Positions 32,171-32,688 of a stretch of 32,688 nt of DNA are shown here, piece after piece. The translations under genes were made by a program, and so were the position numbers. This stretch comes from Nitrososphaerota archaeon (GTDB lineage Archaea > Thermoproteota > Nitrososphaeria > Nitrososphaerales > Nitrosopumilaceae). Location: the NCBI GenBank assembly GCA_029782475.1, contig JARPSM010000146.1:1-32688 (forward strand), read 5' to 3'. The notes beneath the pieces are model-generated. The model did no database searches, was not told the DNA's origin, and saw nothing but the letters and a program-made list of their open reading frames with translations. Every line of letters begins with the position of its first letter. Position 1 is the stretch's first letter.

Positions 32171-32688
32171 ATGTCAAAACAAACTACTAGAGCATCAATG
32201 GTATCTTCAGGAAGCCATTTCATGAAAGGAACAAGCATCATTAATTTTTTAAGAAAAGTATGCAAGAATGAAAAAAACGCAAAGGCAAAGATAAGACTAG
32301 AGGCTGCAATTCTAAGAAAACAAAATATTCCGTATTCTGTAATATGTGTTAGTTTAGATGTCATACCATCAATCAACTCTGTCCTATTGGCTAAATCGAA
32401 TGGATAAAGAGGGAATATCTGCATCACACCGTAAGGAATATTCTGGTTCTAGATGTTTCTTAAATAAAAAACAACTAGTGTCATTAAGAGATGATCTAAT
32501 TTCAGGTCCAGAAAAGTTTGGATTCAGTCAATTCATGTGGAGTACAAGAATGGTAATTACACATGTGAATAAAAAGTACAACACGCTATACTCTGCACGT
32601 GGAATGCGTGAATTGCTGCACAGAATCGGATTCTCATCTAAAAAACCAAGACAGACTCATCACAAATCAGCCTCAAAAGAGGAGCAGA
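32171..32688 (+). pseudogene. IS630-like transposase, N-terminal part, frameshifted and cut by the window end
   Basis: ATG 32171 opens a 78-residue frame with a helix-turn-helix region (EKNAKAKIRLEAAILRK, VICVSLDV) that stops at 32405. From 32358 a second frame, shifted by +1, carries on the same protein: QSTLSYWLNRMDKEGIS, then LISGPEKFGFSQFMW, then YSARGMRELLHRIGFSSKKP. These last motifs are the winged helix of IS630-type transposases. The junction is near 32350-32365, so one base has been gained or lost; a programmed shift cannot be excluded. The catalytic domain lies beyond the window. Confidence 0.78.
32171..32688 (+). mobile_element. partial IS630-type insertion sequence
   Basis: The transposase pieces place an insertion sequence at the right end of the window. 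The left inverted repeat should lie in 31900-32170, but I could not identify it without the right end, which is outside the window. No gene other than a weak minus-strand candidate (31935-32018) lies in that 275-base stretch. Confidence 0.65.

Noticed and set aside
32161-32427. Minus-strand frame of 88 codons
   Set aside because: Antisense to the transposase start; it has no motif and no promoter.
1-32688. CRISPR array or long direct repeats
   Set aside because: No regularly spaced direct repeats of 24-40 bases were seen; only short palindromes and the protein-level repeats in the coiled-coil gene.

Overview
The window is an AT-rich archaeal chromosome segment that reads as a Nitrosopumilus-like ammonia-oxidising archaeon (Thaumarchaeota/Nitrososphaerota). 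The evidence is archaeal information-processing genes (RNA polymerase subunit D, eL18, uL13, uS9, SBDS, the Rrp4/Rrp41/Rrp42 exosome, eL43, Pcc1, prefoldin beta, Nob1), an intron-containing tRNA-Ser with encoded CCA, the F420 ligase CofE, a Sulfolobus-type dicluster ferredoxin module, and a TATA box about 25 bases before many start codons. That spacing implies mostly leaderless mRNAs. The lineage is inferred from gene content and not proven by the sequence.

Layout: 1-4.5 kb holds tRNA-Ser(GGA), an eRF1-family protein that keeps GGQ but has lost the stop-codon-reading motifs, a divergent L-2-hydroxyglutarate oxidase-like gene, two unknown genes and a 2-hydroxyacid dehydrogenase. 4.5-7.6 kb carries a Cys-rich mini protein, an unlisted 15-residue leader ORF, and the two-subunit 2-oxoacid:ferredoxin oxidoreductase. 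7.6-10.4 kb has four unknown genes and cofE. 10.5-14.5 kb has two overlapping small ORFs and then two complete, different isopropylmalate isomerase-type pairs in tandem. 14.5-17.2 kb (minus strand) is rpoD and eL18-uL13-uS9-nucleotidyltransferase. 17.3-20.7 kb (plus strand) is the tightly overlapping SBDS-exosome-eL43-Pcc1 operon.

20.7-21.3 kb is a non-conserved-looking insertion with a 9-bp palindrome, a 41-residue ORF and a broken gene. It separates Pcc1 from prefoldin beta. 21.3-23.8 kb has prefoldin beta, an XPF-type nuclease, Nob1 and NAD kinase. 23.9-26.0 kb has a rhodanese, an acidic-tailed unknown and a ferredoxin fused to an unknown domain. 26.1-29.6 kb has a membrane glycosyltransferase and a 498-residue coiled-coil protein.

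29.7-30.0 kb carries a 35-residue zinc-finger-like microprotein with an 11-bp palindrome against its start codon. 30.1-31.9 kb has a CPA2 antiporter, an unknown partner and tRNA-Gly(GCC). The window ends inside an IS630-like element whose transposase is frameshifted.

No complete novel multi-gene system stands out. The best candidates for new biology are the decoding-dead release factor, the zinc-finger microprotein with its operator, the leader ORF coupled to korA, the broken insertion between pcc1 and prefoldin beta, and the diverged isomerase pair.
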